Positions 1-5,376 of a stretch of DNA of 5,376 bases are shown piece after piece. Under the pieces are notes generated by a model that was not told the DNA's origin, did not search any database, and worked only from the letters and a program-made list of their open reading frames with translations. Where the stretch lies: the NCBI GenBank assembly GCA_011046405.1, contig DSAR01000025.1, positions 1 through 5,376 of the forward strand, given 5' to 3'. The first letter of the stretch is position 1; the number at the start of each line of letters is the position of its first letter. The translations under genes were made by a program, and so were the position numbers. The DNA comes from Chloroflexota bacterium. Lineage in GTDB: Bacteria > Chloroflexota > Anaerolineae > B4-G1.

Positions 1-1
1 C

Positions 2-445
2 CTGAAGCGTGGTCTAAACGCGATGGGAGAGGGTTTTTACGATTTCGTGCTGATCGATTGCCCCCCCTCCCTGGGCACGCTGACCCTCAACGGGCTCACC
101 GCCGCCGACCTGCTCATCATTCCGGTTCAATGTGATTATTATACCGCCTATTCCCTCCGTCATTTCGTCAAAATAGTCCAACAAATCCGGGAGAAGATGA
201 ACCCATGGCTCACCTACCGCGTTCTGGTCACGATGTACGACCGGCGCAACAAAATCTGCGAGGTCATCCACGAGCAGATGACAAAGAGTCTCAACAGCGT
301 GTTGTTCGATACCATCATCGAAGTAGACACTAAACTGCGGGAAAGCCCGGCGTTCGGTCAGCCAGTCACGCATTATGCGCCCAAGACTCGAGGCGCTCGC
401 CAATACCGTGCGCTGGCCAAGGAGTTGCTGAACCATGCCAAGTGA
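2..445 (+). CDS. ParA/Soj-family ATPase, C-terminal part (5' truncated by window edge)
   Basis: The reading frame is open from the first base, so the start and the Walker A (P-loop) half lie upstream of the window. ParA-family proteins are ATP-dependent dimerising ATPases that bind DNA non-specifically and move or position cargo such as plasmids, chromosome origins or protein clusters. Seen here: the Walker B segment 'FVLIDCPPSLG' (Asp codon at 56-58), followed by 'LTLNGL' and 'IIPVQCDYY', all hallmarks of the Soj/ParA group; then 'VLVTMYDRR' and the C-terminal 'KLRESPAFGQPVTHYAPKTRGARQYRALAKELL', which match the Soj 'RLSEAPS-GKP...YDPKSRGA..Y..LAKE' pattern block by block. About 148 residues are visible of a usual 250-270. 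The C-terminus is intact. No ParB gene follows; the next gene, a membrane GAF protein, overlaps its last 11 bases, which suggests a non-chromosomal cargo. Family assignment is firm; the role is inferred. It could still be a chromosomal Soj if ParB lies elsewhere. Confidence 0.93.
   Translation: MKRGLNAMGEGFYDFVLIDCPPSLGTLTLNGLTAADLLIIPVQCDYYTAYSLRHFVKIVQQIREKMNPWLTYRVLVTMYDRRNKICEVIHEQMTKSLNSVLFDTIIEVDTKLRESPAFGQPVTHYAPKTRGARQYRALAKELLNHAK
419..424 (+). promoter_or_regulatory. Ribosome binding site for the membrane GAF protein
   Basis: AAGGAG ends 10 bases before the ATG at 435 and lies inside the 3' end of the ParA gene. It is close to the full Shine-Dalgarno consensus and supports ATG 435 as the start, despite the 11-base overlap with the upstream gene. 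The arrangement favours translational coupling of the two genes. Confidence 0.7.
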
Positions 446-2285
446 CGAACTCAACGCCCAACTAGAAAATCTATTCGATGACACGGTCCATCAACCAGAG
501 ACGGAGCGTGCGGATGCCGACGAGTCTGTAGAAGAGAAAATCCTCGACCTTCTGGAGAACAAAGCCGCCATCCAGCCGCCGCCCCCAGAACCTGCGCGGC
601 TAGACACGCCGCCATACAGCGACGAAACACCCATCATCCAGGCGGAGGACGTCGCCATCCCGCTCGCAGACGCTGGCTTTCAAGAACTAGCCGCCCAGGC
701 TCAAAAACTCAGCATCCTGATTCGAGGAACAATGATCGTGGGCAGCGCTCTCTTGATCCTGTTGCTGATTCACCTGATCTGGCAATGGCCAACTATGACA
801 CCCCAAACGTCCTACGTACTCTACTTCGGCGTCGGCCTGGCCATTTTTATCGCTACCGTGCTCCAATGGCAGGGCAATGCCTCGCTCAACAAGGCGCTTC
901 GACAAACGCCAACCCAGATACCCACGCCATCCTCCTTCAGCAAACAGATTAACCGGTTCGTGGAAGCCAATGCTCAATTGCAAAAGCGGGTATGCCAACT
1001 CCAGGCCGCGACACAGGTATCCCACCACATCGCTGTCGCCAACGATCTCGAAGTGGTGATGCAGACGACGGTCGATGCGATCACCGACTACTTCGACTTC
1101 CATCACACGGGTCTGTTTCTGATCGACGTCAACGAAAATGAAGATGGACAAAAACAAGGAGCCGGTATGCAATGGGCGATTCTCAAGGCCGGCAGCGGCG
1201 AGATCGGCCAGAAGATGTTAGCCCAAGATCACAAAATCAAAGTCGGCAGCAAGTCGCCTGTGGGATGGTGTGCATCCCAAGGCCGGGCCCAGGCCATCCC
1301 CGATCCCGACAATCAGTTGTCCCGACACGATCTGGACGCCAATCCGCTGTTGCCCGATACCCGGTCCGAGCTGGCCCTGCCTGTGAAGGTGCAGGATCGC
1401 ATAATCGGCGTGCTGGACGTACACAGCAGCGAACGCCAAATGTTCGACCAGGAGATCATCGAACTTCTCCAGATGATCGCCGATCAAATCGCCATAGCCA
1501 TCGGCCATGCCCGAACGCCATCGGAGCAGGTGGGAGAACAAGAGCGAGAAAGCAAAAGCGAAGACACTCCCCTCCCCATCGAAGAGAAGGTTACCCTGTC
1601 ATCCGAACAGGCATTGACCAAATACGAACGCACGCTCACAGATCTCGCGCCTACGTCGCCGGCGATCGAAGAAAAGATCAAGCGGGCCATTCAACAAGCC
1701 ATCGAAAAGCAGAAGATCGTTGTCCAAGCCGCCAACGCCAACGACGCCGAGGCCTCGCATGACGAAGCGGCCATCCTGGTGAGCCCCATCCAGCTGCGAG
1801 GAGAAGCGATCGGCGTGCTGGGTCTAAGGGAAACGGGCAAACGTTACTGGACCGAGGATGAGATCGTCCTCATCGAAACCATCGCCGACCAGATGGCGCT
1901 GGCTATTGAAAACGCCCGCCTGTTAAGAGAGACCCAACTCCGTGCCGAACGGGAACGTCTCGTATCCAACATCTCGGCCAAGGTGCGCGCTTCCACTGAC
2001 GTGGACAGCATCCTGCGCACCGCCATCAGAGAGTTAGGGCGCGCGCTTCACGCATCAGAAGGGCTGATCAACCTGAGCGTCGAAACGGAAGACGAAGTCA
2101 AAGCTGAAACTGATCATAAGATAGAACTTGAAGAACTTGAAGAGCTTGAAGACGAAGAAGAGCAACACCGTGAAACCACGCCGCCGCCTCATAGGGCGGA
2201 ACAAACCGACGTCTCTGATCCAGACGCTGAAGTCGAACACGAGATGTCCACAGAGACGAGCACCGAAAAAACAGCGAGCGTTTGA
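435..2285 (+). CDS. Membrane-anchored tandem GAF-domain protein (no visible output domain)
   Basis: This 616-residue protein has a clear modular layout. Residues 1-90 are acidic and proline-containing (PPPPEP at 48-53) and probably disordered. Residues about 98-118 and 126-145 are two hydrophobic segments separated by a short uncharged loop. The hairpin puts both ends in the cytoplasm, in line with Arg97 before it and Lys/Arg (153, 156) after it. A likely coiled coil spans about 168-195. GAF 1 covers about 190-358 (HTGLFLID, KVGSKSPVGWCA, TRSELALPVKV, IGVLDVHS, ADQIAIAI). After a charged linker, a shortened GAF 2 covers about 396-497 (IQLRGEAIGVLGL, WTEDEIVLIETIADQMALAIENARLL). Residues 503-550 resemble the opening helix of a third GAF, and 551-616 form a strongly acidic tail. 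GAF domains bind small molecules or mediate dimerisation; the ligand cannot be told from sequence. No histidine kinase, GGDEF, PP2C or receiver domain is present, so it may act as a scaffold or signal integrator. The overlap with the ParA gene suggests it may be the cargo or adaptor of that ATPase. Start at ATG 435 is backed by AAGGAG. Confidence 0.88.
   Translation: MPSDELNAQLENLFDDTVHQPETERADADESVEEKILDLLENKAAIQPPPPEPARLDTPPYSDETPIIQAEDVAIPLADAGFQELAAQAQKLSILIRGTMIVGSALLILLLIHLIWQWPTMTPQTSYVLYFGVGLAIFIATVLQWQGNASLNKALRQTPTQIPTPSSFSKQINRFVEANAQLQKRVCQLQAATQVSHHIAVANDLEVVMQTTVDAITDYFDFHHTGLFLIDVNENEDGQKQGAGMQWAILKAGSGEIGQKMLAQDHKIKVGSKSPVGWCASQGRAQAIPDPDNQLSRHDLDANPLLPDTRSELALPVKVQDRIIGVLDVHSSERQMFDQEIIELLQMIADQIAIAIGHARTPSEQVGEQERESKSEDTPLPIEEKVTLSSEQALTKYERTLTDLAPTSPAIEEKIKRAIQQAIEKQKIVVQAANANDAEASHDEAAILVSPIQLRGEAIGVLGLRETGKRYWTEDEIVLIETIADQMALAIENARLLRETQLRAERERLVSNISAKVRASTDVDSILRTAIRELGRALHASEGLINLSVETEDEVKAETDHKIELEELEELEDEEEQHRETTPPPHRAEQTDVSDPDAEVEHEMSTETSTEKTASV
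2124..2150 (+). repeat. Three 9-bp tandem repeats coding for an acidic Glu/Leu tract
   Basis: The unit GAACTTGAA occurs twice exactly (2124-2132, 2133-2141) and once with one change (GAGCTTGAA, 2142-2150). It stays in frame and encodes ELE repeated three times, inside the acidic C-terminal tail of the GAF protein, and is followed by more Asp/Glu codons. Such in-frame short repeats can change copy number by slippage without breaking the gene. Confidence 0.75.
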
Positions 2286-2306
2286 CACGGTCAAAACTCG
2301 ATCGCC

Positions 2307-3572
2307 ATGGATAAGGATAAATTGGATATAAAAATGATCACGAAATCAAACGACTCGAGACAATCAACAACGCAAACAAATTGCTTCAAAATCTGGGGCC
2401 TGCGGATTACGTTGATCGTGCTCCTGTTGGGCAGCCTGGGCGCGTGCCAACCCGACGAGACAAACGCCATCAGGATCGTCGCCAGCCTACCTCTATCACC
2501 AGATAAAAGTGGATTGGGGTGGGACACCGCCCAGGGGATGTTGCTGGCCATCGAAGAAGCCAACTATCAAGCAGGAGATTTCATCGTCGAGTTCGAACTA
2601 CTGGATGCCAGCGGGCCAGACGACGACATCCTGGTCCCCGAACGGGAGGAAGCGAACGCAAAAAAGGCAGCCGCCGACGCTGAGGTACTCATCTACCTGG
2701 GGAACTCCTACAGCAGCGGGTGCAAAGTCGGCATCCCGATTCTCAACCAGGCCGGTCTGGCCCAGATCAGCCCCGGCGCCACCTACCCTGGCCTGACGAA
2801 ACAGGGTTTCGCCGCTGGTGAACCGGCGATCTATTACCCGAGCGGCGAACGCACCTTCTTCCGCGTCGTCACCACCGACGATATGCAAGGGCCGGCCGGG
2901 GCGTTCTGGGCCCAGGATCAAGGTATGGAGCGGGTCTACATCGTCGAACAGGAAGACATCTACGGCCAGGGATTGTCGCGAGCATTCAATCAAATCGCCC
3001 AGATCATCGATCTGAACGTGGTTGGCACGAGCACTGTCGCGGAAGGGCAAAATACCGGTCTCGAAACGCTCGTCGCCGACATCGCCGCCCAGCAACCTGA
3101 CCTGATCTATTATACCGGCTTTCGCTCCGGCGCGGTTCCCCTGATCCAGGCTTTGAAACAGGGCGACGTCACCACTTCATTTATGGGGGGCGATGGTATC
3201 TTCACGCCCGCTCTGATCGAGGAGCTGGGACCAGACGCCGAAGGAATCATGGCCACGTTCACCGGTCTCTCGGTCGATCAACTCGACGACAGCGAGGGAT
3301 TCACACAGCGTTACGAAGACCGTTTTGGAACCCAACCAGGTGGATGGAGCATCCCCGGCTACGATGCGATGAACATCGCCCTGGCAGCTATCGCTCAAGC
3401 TGGCCAAGCAGAGCGCGCAACGGTGCTCAACTCCCTGCGTTACATCAATCACGATGGTCTGGCCGGCCATTACAGCTTTGACCAGAACGGTGACACAAGT
3501 CTTTTACTCATCTCCGGCATGTACGTCCAGGATGGGCAGTGGCATTCGGAGGGTTTGTTGAGGGTACAGTGA
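2307..3572 (+). CDS. ABC-type substrate-binding lipoprotein, branched-chain amino-acid (type I periplasmic binding protein) family
   Basis: The 421-residue product begins with a signal peptide of the lipoprotein type: a hydrophobic stretch (about 32-44) ending in the lipobox LGAC, with Cys47 as the predicted lipidated residue. The mature part follows the Peripla_BP_6/LivJ plan: an opening beta strand 'IRIVASLPLS', the helix 'AQGMLLAIEEAN', 'FELLDASGPDD', the strand and loop 'LIYLGNSYSSGC', 'FFRVVTTDDMQGPAGAFWA', 'ERVYIVEQEDIYGQGL', 'PDLIYYTGFRSGAVPLIQAL', 'FMGGDGIF', and 'PGYDAMNIALAAIAQAG'. Such proteins bind amino acids or related small solutes; the ligand is not predictable here. Length is normal. 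No permease or ATPase gene is seen beside it; it sits between two GAF proteins, which points to a sensory use. Start is uncertain: ATG 2307 has no good ribosome site. ATG 2334 has a weak GGA seven bases upstream and gives a more usual 38-residue presequence. TTG 2322 lies just after AAGGA (2313-2317), but the spacing is short. Confidence 0.93.
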   Translation: MDKDKLDIKMITKSNDSRQSTTQTNCFKIWGLRITLIVLLLGSLGACQPDETNAIRIVASLPLSPDKSGLGWDTAQGMLLAIEEANYQAGDFIVEFELLDASGPDDDILVPEREEANAKKAAADAEVLIYLGNSYSSGCKVGIPILNQAGLAQISPGATYPGLTKQGFAAGEPAIYYPSGERTFFRVVTTDDMQGPAGAFWAQDQGMERVYIVEQEDIYGQGLSRAFNQIAQIIDLNVVGTSTVAEGQNTGLETLVADIAAQQPDLIYYTGFRSGAVPLIQALKQGDVTTSFMGGDGIFTPALIEELGPDAEGIMATFTGLSVDQLDDSEGFTQRYEDRFGTQPGGWSIPGYDAMNIALAAIAQAGQAERATVLNSLRYINHDGLAGHYSFDQNGDTSLLLISGMYVQDGQWHSEGLLRVQ

Positions 3573-3599
3573 TGCCCACGGGAAGAAACGGCCGCCGGT

Positions 3600-3605
3600 A
3601 AAGGA
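3600..3605 (+). promoter_or_regulatory. Ribosome binding site for the Cache-HAMP-GAF receptor
   Basis: AAAGGA ends eight bases before ATG 3614, a near-ideal Shine-Dalgarno site and spacing. It fixes the start of the last gene in the only frame that yields a membrane receptor. The site lies in the 41-base gap after the lipoprotein stop, which holds no terminator-like hairpin. Confidence 0.75.
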
Positions 3606-3613
3606 AGAAAATT

Positions 3614-5376
3614 ATGTTTCGCAACCAAAGCGTATTGAGAAGACAAATACTATGGCCGCTGCTGATCTTCGAGGTCGTAGCGCTGTTTATCATTGGATTA
3701 GCCATCGCCTACTTCTACCAGGGACAGTTCCAGAGCACCCTGGCTTTGCAGCAGGAAACGGCCAGATCGACAGCAATCAACGTCGAGGAATACATAGGTG
3801 GGTTGCAGTCAGTGCTAGAACTGGCGGGGCAAAATCAAGACCTGATGAATCTCCCCTCGCTCCAACAACAGGTATCCCTGGGTCAGATCAAGGGGCAGCA
3901 CAGGGCCTACGAAAATCTGGTGATCGTCGACCACCTGGGTCAGACGCAGACCCAGTTCACCTTTATGACCAATATCCCACCCCTGCCAGAAAATTGGCGC
4001 GAGCACGAGGCCTTTCTCCAGGCGATGGCAGGCAACACCTACGTCAGCCCGGCGGAATATTACCAGGGATTGGCCCATTTGCTCATAGCGGTTCCTATTC
4101 GAGACACCCAACTGCGCATCGTAGGCATGCTCGCCGCCCAGATCGACCTGAATGCCCCGCTGTGGGAAATCATCGCCCCGGCCGGCAGCGGAGAAACAGG
4201 CTACACCTACGTAGTGAACCCGGAAGGGAATCTGATCGTTTCGCGCAACATCACCCTCGTCCGCCACCACGAAGAAGTCAAAGAACTGACCGGCGTCCAG
4301 GCCGCCATCGACGGCAAACAGCCAGGCACCCCTTACGTAGGGTTGACCAATATCATAGACACCCACGATTTGCGAAGCGATTCCAAAGAGAAAGGATTGT
4401 TCGACCACATCGTCGTCGGTGGCGTGAGCACCCTTCCCAGCCTGAGATGGCACGTCGTCGCCGAACTTCCCGTCAGCGAAGCCTACGCCTATCTATTCTC
4501 GCTCTTGCCTCTCCTGGGCATCCAACTGCTCATCGGTTTGGGTTTCGCCATCGGCGTGTGGTTCTACGTCAGCAAACGGGTGGTCAATCCCATCCTGGAG
4601 ATGACGCGCGGCGCTCAGATCATCGGCGATGGACAATTGGATCATAGGATCGAAGTCAAGGCCAGTGGAGAATTGGCGACCCTGGCGCATGTGCTGAACG
4701 CCACGGCGACCCAGTTGCGCGATCTGATCAATAGCCTGGAACAACGTGTGAGCCAGCGCACGCGCGATTTGGAACGGCGCGCTATCGAGCTGGAAGCCGC
4801 CTCCCGCGTCGCCAGAGAGGCGGCAACGATCCGAGACGTAAATGAGCTGATGGATGAAACGACACACCTCATCTCCGTGCTCTTCGGCTTCTATCACGCG
4901 GGCATCTTTCTGCTAGATGACGCCAGAGAACACGCGGTTCTCCAGGCCGCCTCATCGGAGGGCGGGCGGACAATGCTGGCCCGCCAGCACAAGCTAAAGG
5001 TAGGCGAGGAAGGCATCGTCGGGTACGTCGCGCATCATGGCGCCTCGAGAATTGCGCTGGACGTGGGCGAGGACGCCGTCTTCTTCGACAACCCCGATCT
5101 GCCGCAGACCCGATCGGAGATAGCCCTGCCGCTGTCGGTTCGTGAAGAGGTCATCGGCGTGTTGGACGTGCAGTCCACAGAAGCAGCGGCCTTCTCCGAC
5201 GAAGACATCGCCGTCTTGCAAACCATGGCCGATCAGTTGGCCGTCGCCATCGATAACGCCCGTTTGCTCGAAGAAAGTCAGAATGCATTGCGAGAGTTAC
5301 AGACCCTGTATGGTCAGCTCACGAGAGAAGCCTGGCAAAAACGCCAGAGGGAGGGACTCTCATCCTATCGTTATAC
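3614..5376 (+). CDS. Transmembrane sensor with Cache-like, HAMP, coiled-coil and GAF domains (3' truncated by window edge)
   Basis: The frame is open from ATG 3614 to the last base (587 complete codons) with no stop, so the C-terminus is missing. Domains in order: transmembrane helix 1 at about 12-35; an extracytoplasmic double-Cache-like sensor at about 36-290 (for example 'HLLIAVPIRDTQLRIVGMLAAQIDL', 'GETGYTYVVNPEGNLIVS', 'LRWHVVAELPVSEAY'); transmembrane helix 2 at about 294-318; HAMP at about 319-370 with its conserved Pro326 and 'SGELATLA'; coiled coil at about 371-404 (LEQRVSQRTRDLERRAIELE); GAF at about 405-552 (AGIFLLDD, KVGEEGIVGYVA, TRSEIALPLSV, IGVLDVQS, ADQLAVAIDNARLL); then a helix 'LQTLYGQLTREAW' ending in SYRY at the edge. 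Cache-HAMP receptors sense extracellular solutes and pass the signal through the membrane; the usual amino-acid-binding Cache motif (R-x-W-Y/F) is not evident. Its GAF closely resembles GAF 1 of the protein at 435-2285. The output domain is unknown: another GAF is likely next, and a kinase could follow. It may pair with the upstream lipoprotein. Confidence 0.87.
   Translation, partial: MFRNQSVLRRQILWPLLIFEVVALFIIGLAIAYFYQGQFQSTLALQQETARSTAINVEEYIGGLQSVLELAGQNQDLMNLPSLQQQVSLGQIKGQHRAYENLVIVDHLGQTQTQFTFMTNIPPLPENWREHEAFLQAMAGNTYVSPAEYYQGLAHLLIAVPIRDTQLRIVGMLAAQIDLNAPLWEIIAPAGSGETGYTYVVNPEGNLIVSRNITLVRHHEEVKELTGVQAAIDGKQPGTPYVGLTNIIDTHDLRSDSKEKGLFDHIVVGGVSTLPSLRWHVVAELPVSEAYAYLFSLLPLLGIQLLIGLGFAIGVWFYVSKRVVNPILEMTRGAQIIGDGQLDHRIEVKASGELATLAHVLNATATQLRDLINSLEQRVSQRTRDLERRAIELEAASRVAREAATIRDVNELMDETTHLISVLFGFYHAGIFLLDDAREHAVLQAASSEGGRTMLARQHKLKVGEEGIVGYVAHHGASRIALDVGEDAVFFDNPDLPQTRSEIALPLSVREEVIGVLDVQSTEAAAFSDEDIAVLQTMADQLAVAIDNARLLEESQNALRELQTLYGQLTREAWQKRQREGLSSYRY

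Noticed and set aside
61..67. Run of seven C within the ParA Walker B region as a possible frameshift site
   Set aside because: The frame reads straight through as DCPPSLG, the expected motif, so nothing suggests slippage or sequencing error.
14..484. A 156-codon open frame on the - strand across the ParA end
   Set aside because: It is the antisense image of conserved ParA motifs and spans the overlap of two real genes; no family features are seen in its product.
1172..1762. A 196-codon + strand open frame within the GAF protein gene
   Set aside because: The product is Arg/Ser/Gln/Pro-rich with no domain, while the overlapping frame carries the GAF motifs.
2282..2287. TTGACA, an exact -35 consensus just at the stop of the GAF gene
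   Set aside because: No -10-like hexamer lies 16-19 bases downstream (that position reads around CCATGG). The A/T-rich TATAAA at 2327-2332 is about 39 bases away. Probably chance, although it overlaps the only place where an internal promoter would make sense.
3573..3613. G+C-rich CGGCCG/GCCGCCGG patch in the gap before the receptor gene as a possible terminator
   Set aside because: There is no stem of useful length with a loop and no following run of T. The patch merges directly into the ribosome binding site.
3815..4453. A 212-codon open frame on the - strand opposite the Cache region
   Set aside because: It lies wholly antisense to a well-supported domain. It has no recognisable motif of its own, and such long antisense frames are expected from the codon bias of the sense gene.
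3652..4647. A 331-codon open frame on the + strand inside the receptor gene
   Set aside because: Its product is dominated by Arg, Pro, His and Gly without domain signatures. The frame starting at 3614 gives membrane helices, Cache, HAMP and GAF in order and has a strong ribosome site. This is an out-of-frame shadow of a G+C-rich gene.

Overview
The window reads as part of a Chloroflexota (possibly Anaerolineae-like) chromosome or metagenomic contig. This is inferred from the fairly high G+C coding sequence and from the style of its GAF proteins, which carry the 'TRSE(L/I)ALP...IGVLDV(H/Q)S' and 'ISAKVRASTDVDSILRTAIRELGRAL' wording I associate with large GAF sensor families of that phylum. No marker gene confirms the taxonomy.

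Four genes lie head to tail on the + strand with almost no intergenic space. (1) 2-445 is the C-terminal part of a ParA/Soj-type ATPase, cut by the left edge. (2) 435-2285 is a membrane-anchored GAF-domain protein that overlaps the parA end by 11 bp. (3) 2307-3572 is a lipoprotein of the branched-chain amino-acid type ABC substrate-binding family. (4) 3614 to the right edge is a transmembrane receptor with Cache-like, HAMP, coiled-coil and GAF regions, still open at base 5376. The junctions are -11, +21 and +41 bp, so the set looks like one operon. I see no terminator and no convincing promoter inside it. No gap exceeds 41 bp, and I find no RNA gene, mobile element or CRISPR array.

Taken together the set looks like a sensory module rather than a transporter or a chromosome-partition locus. 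The substrate-binding lipoprotein has no permease or ATPase beside it in the window. The ParA is followed not by ParB but by a membrane hairpin protein with a cytoplasmic N-terminal tail and tandem GAF modules. The last gene has an extracytoplasmic Cache-like domain, where the lipoprotein could present its ligand. The working model is inference: lipoprotein plus Cache receptor sense an external solute, the two GAF proteins (which share a clearly related GAF domain) relay or integrate it in the cytoplasm, and the ParA ATPase positions the complex in the cell. No output domain (kinase, cyclase, methyl-accepting domain) is visible, so the effector must lie beyond the right edge or elsewhere.
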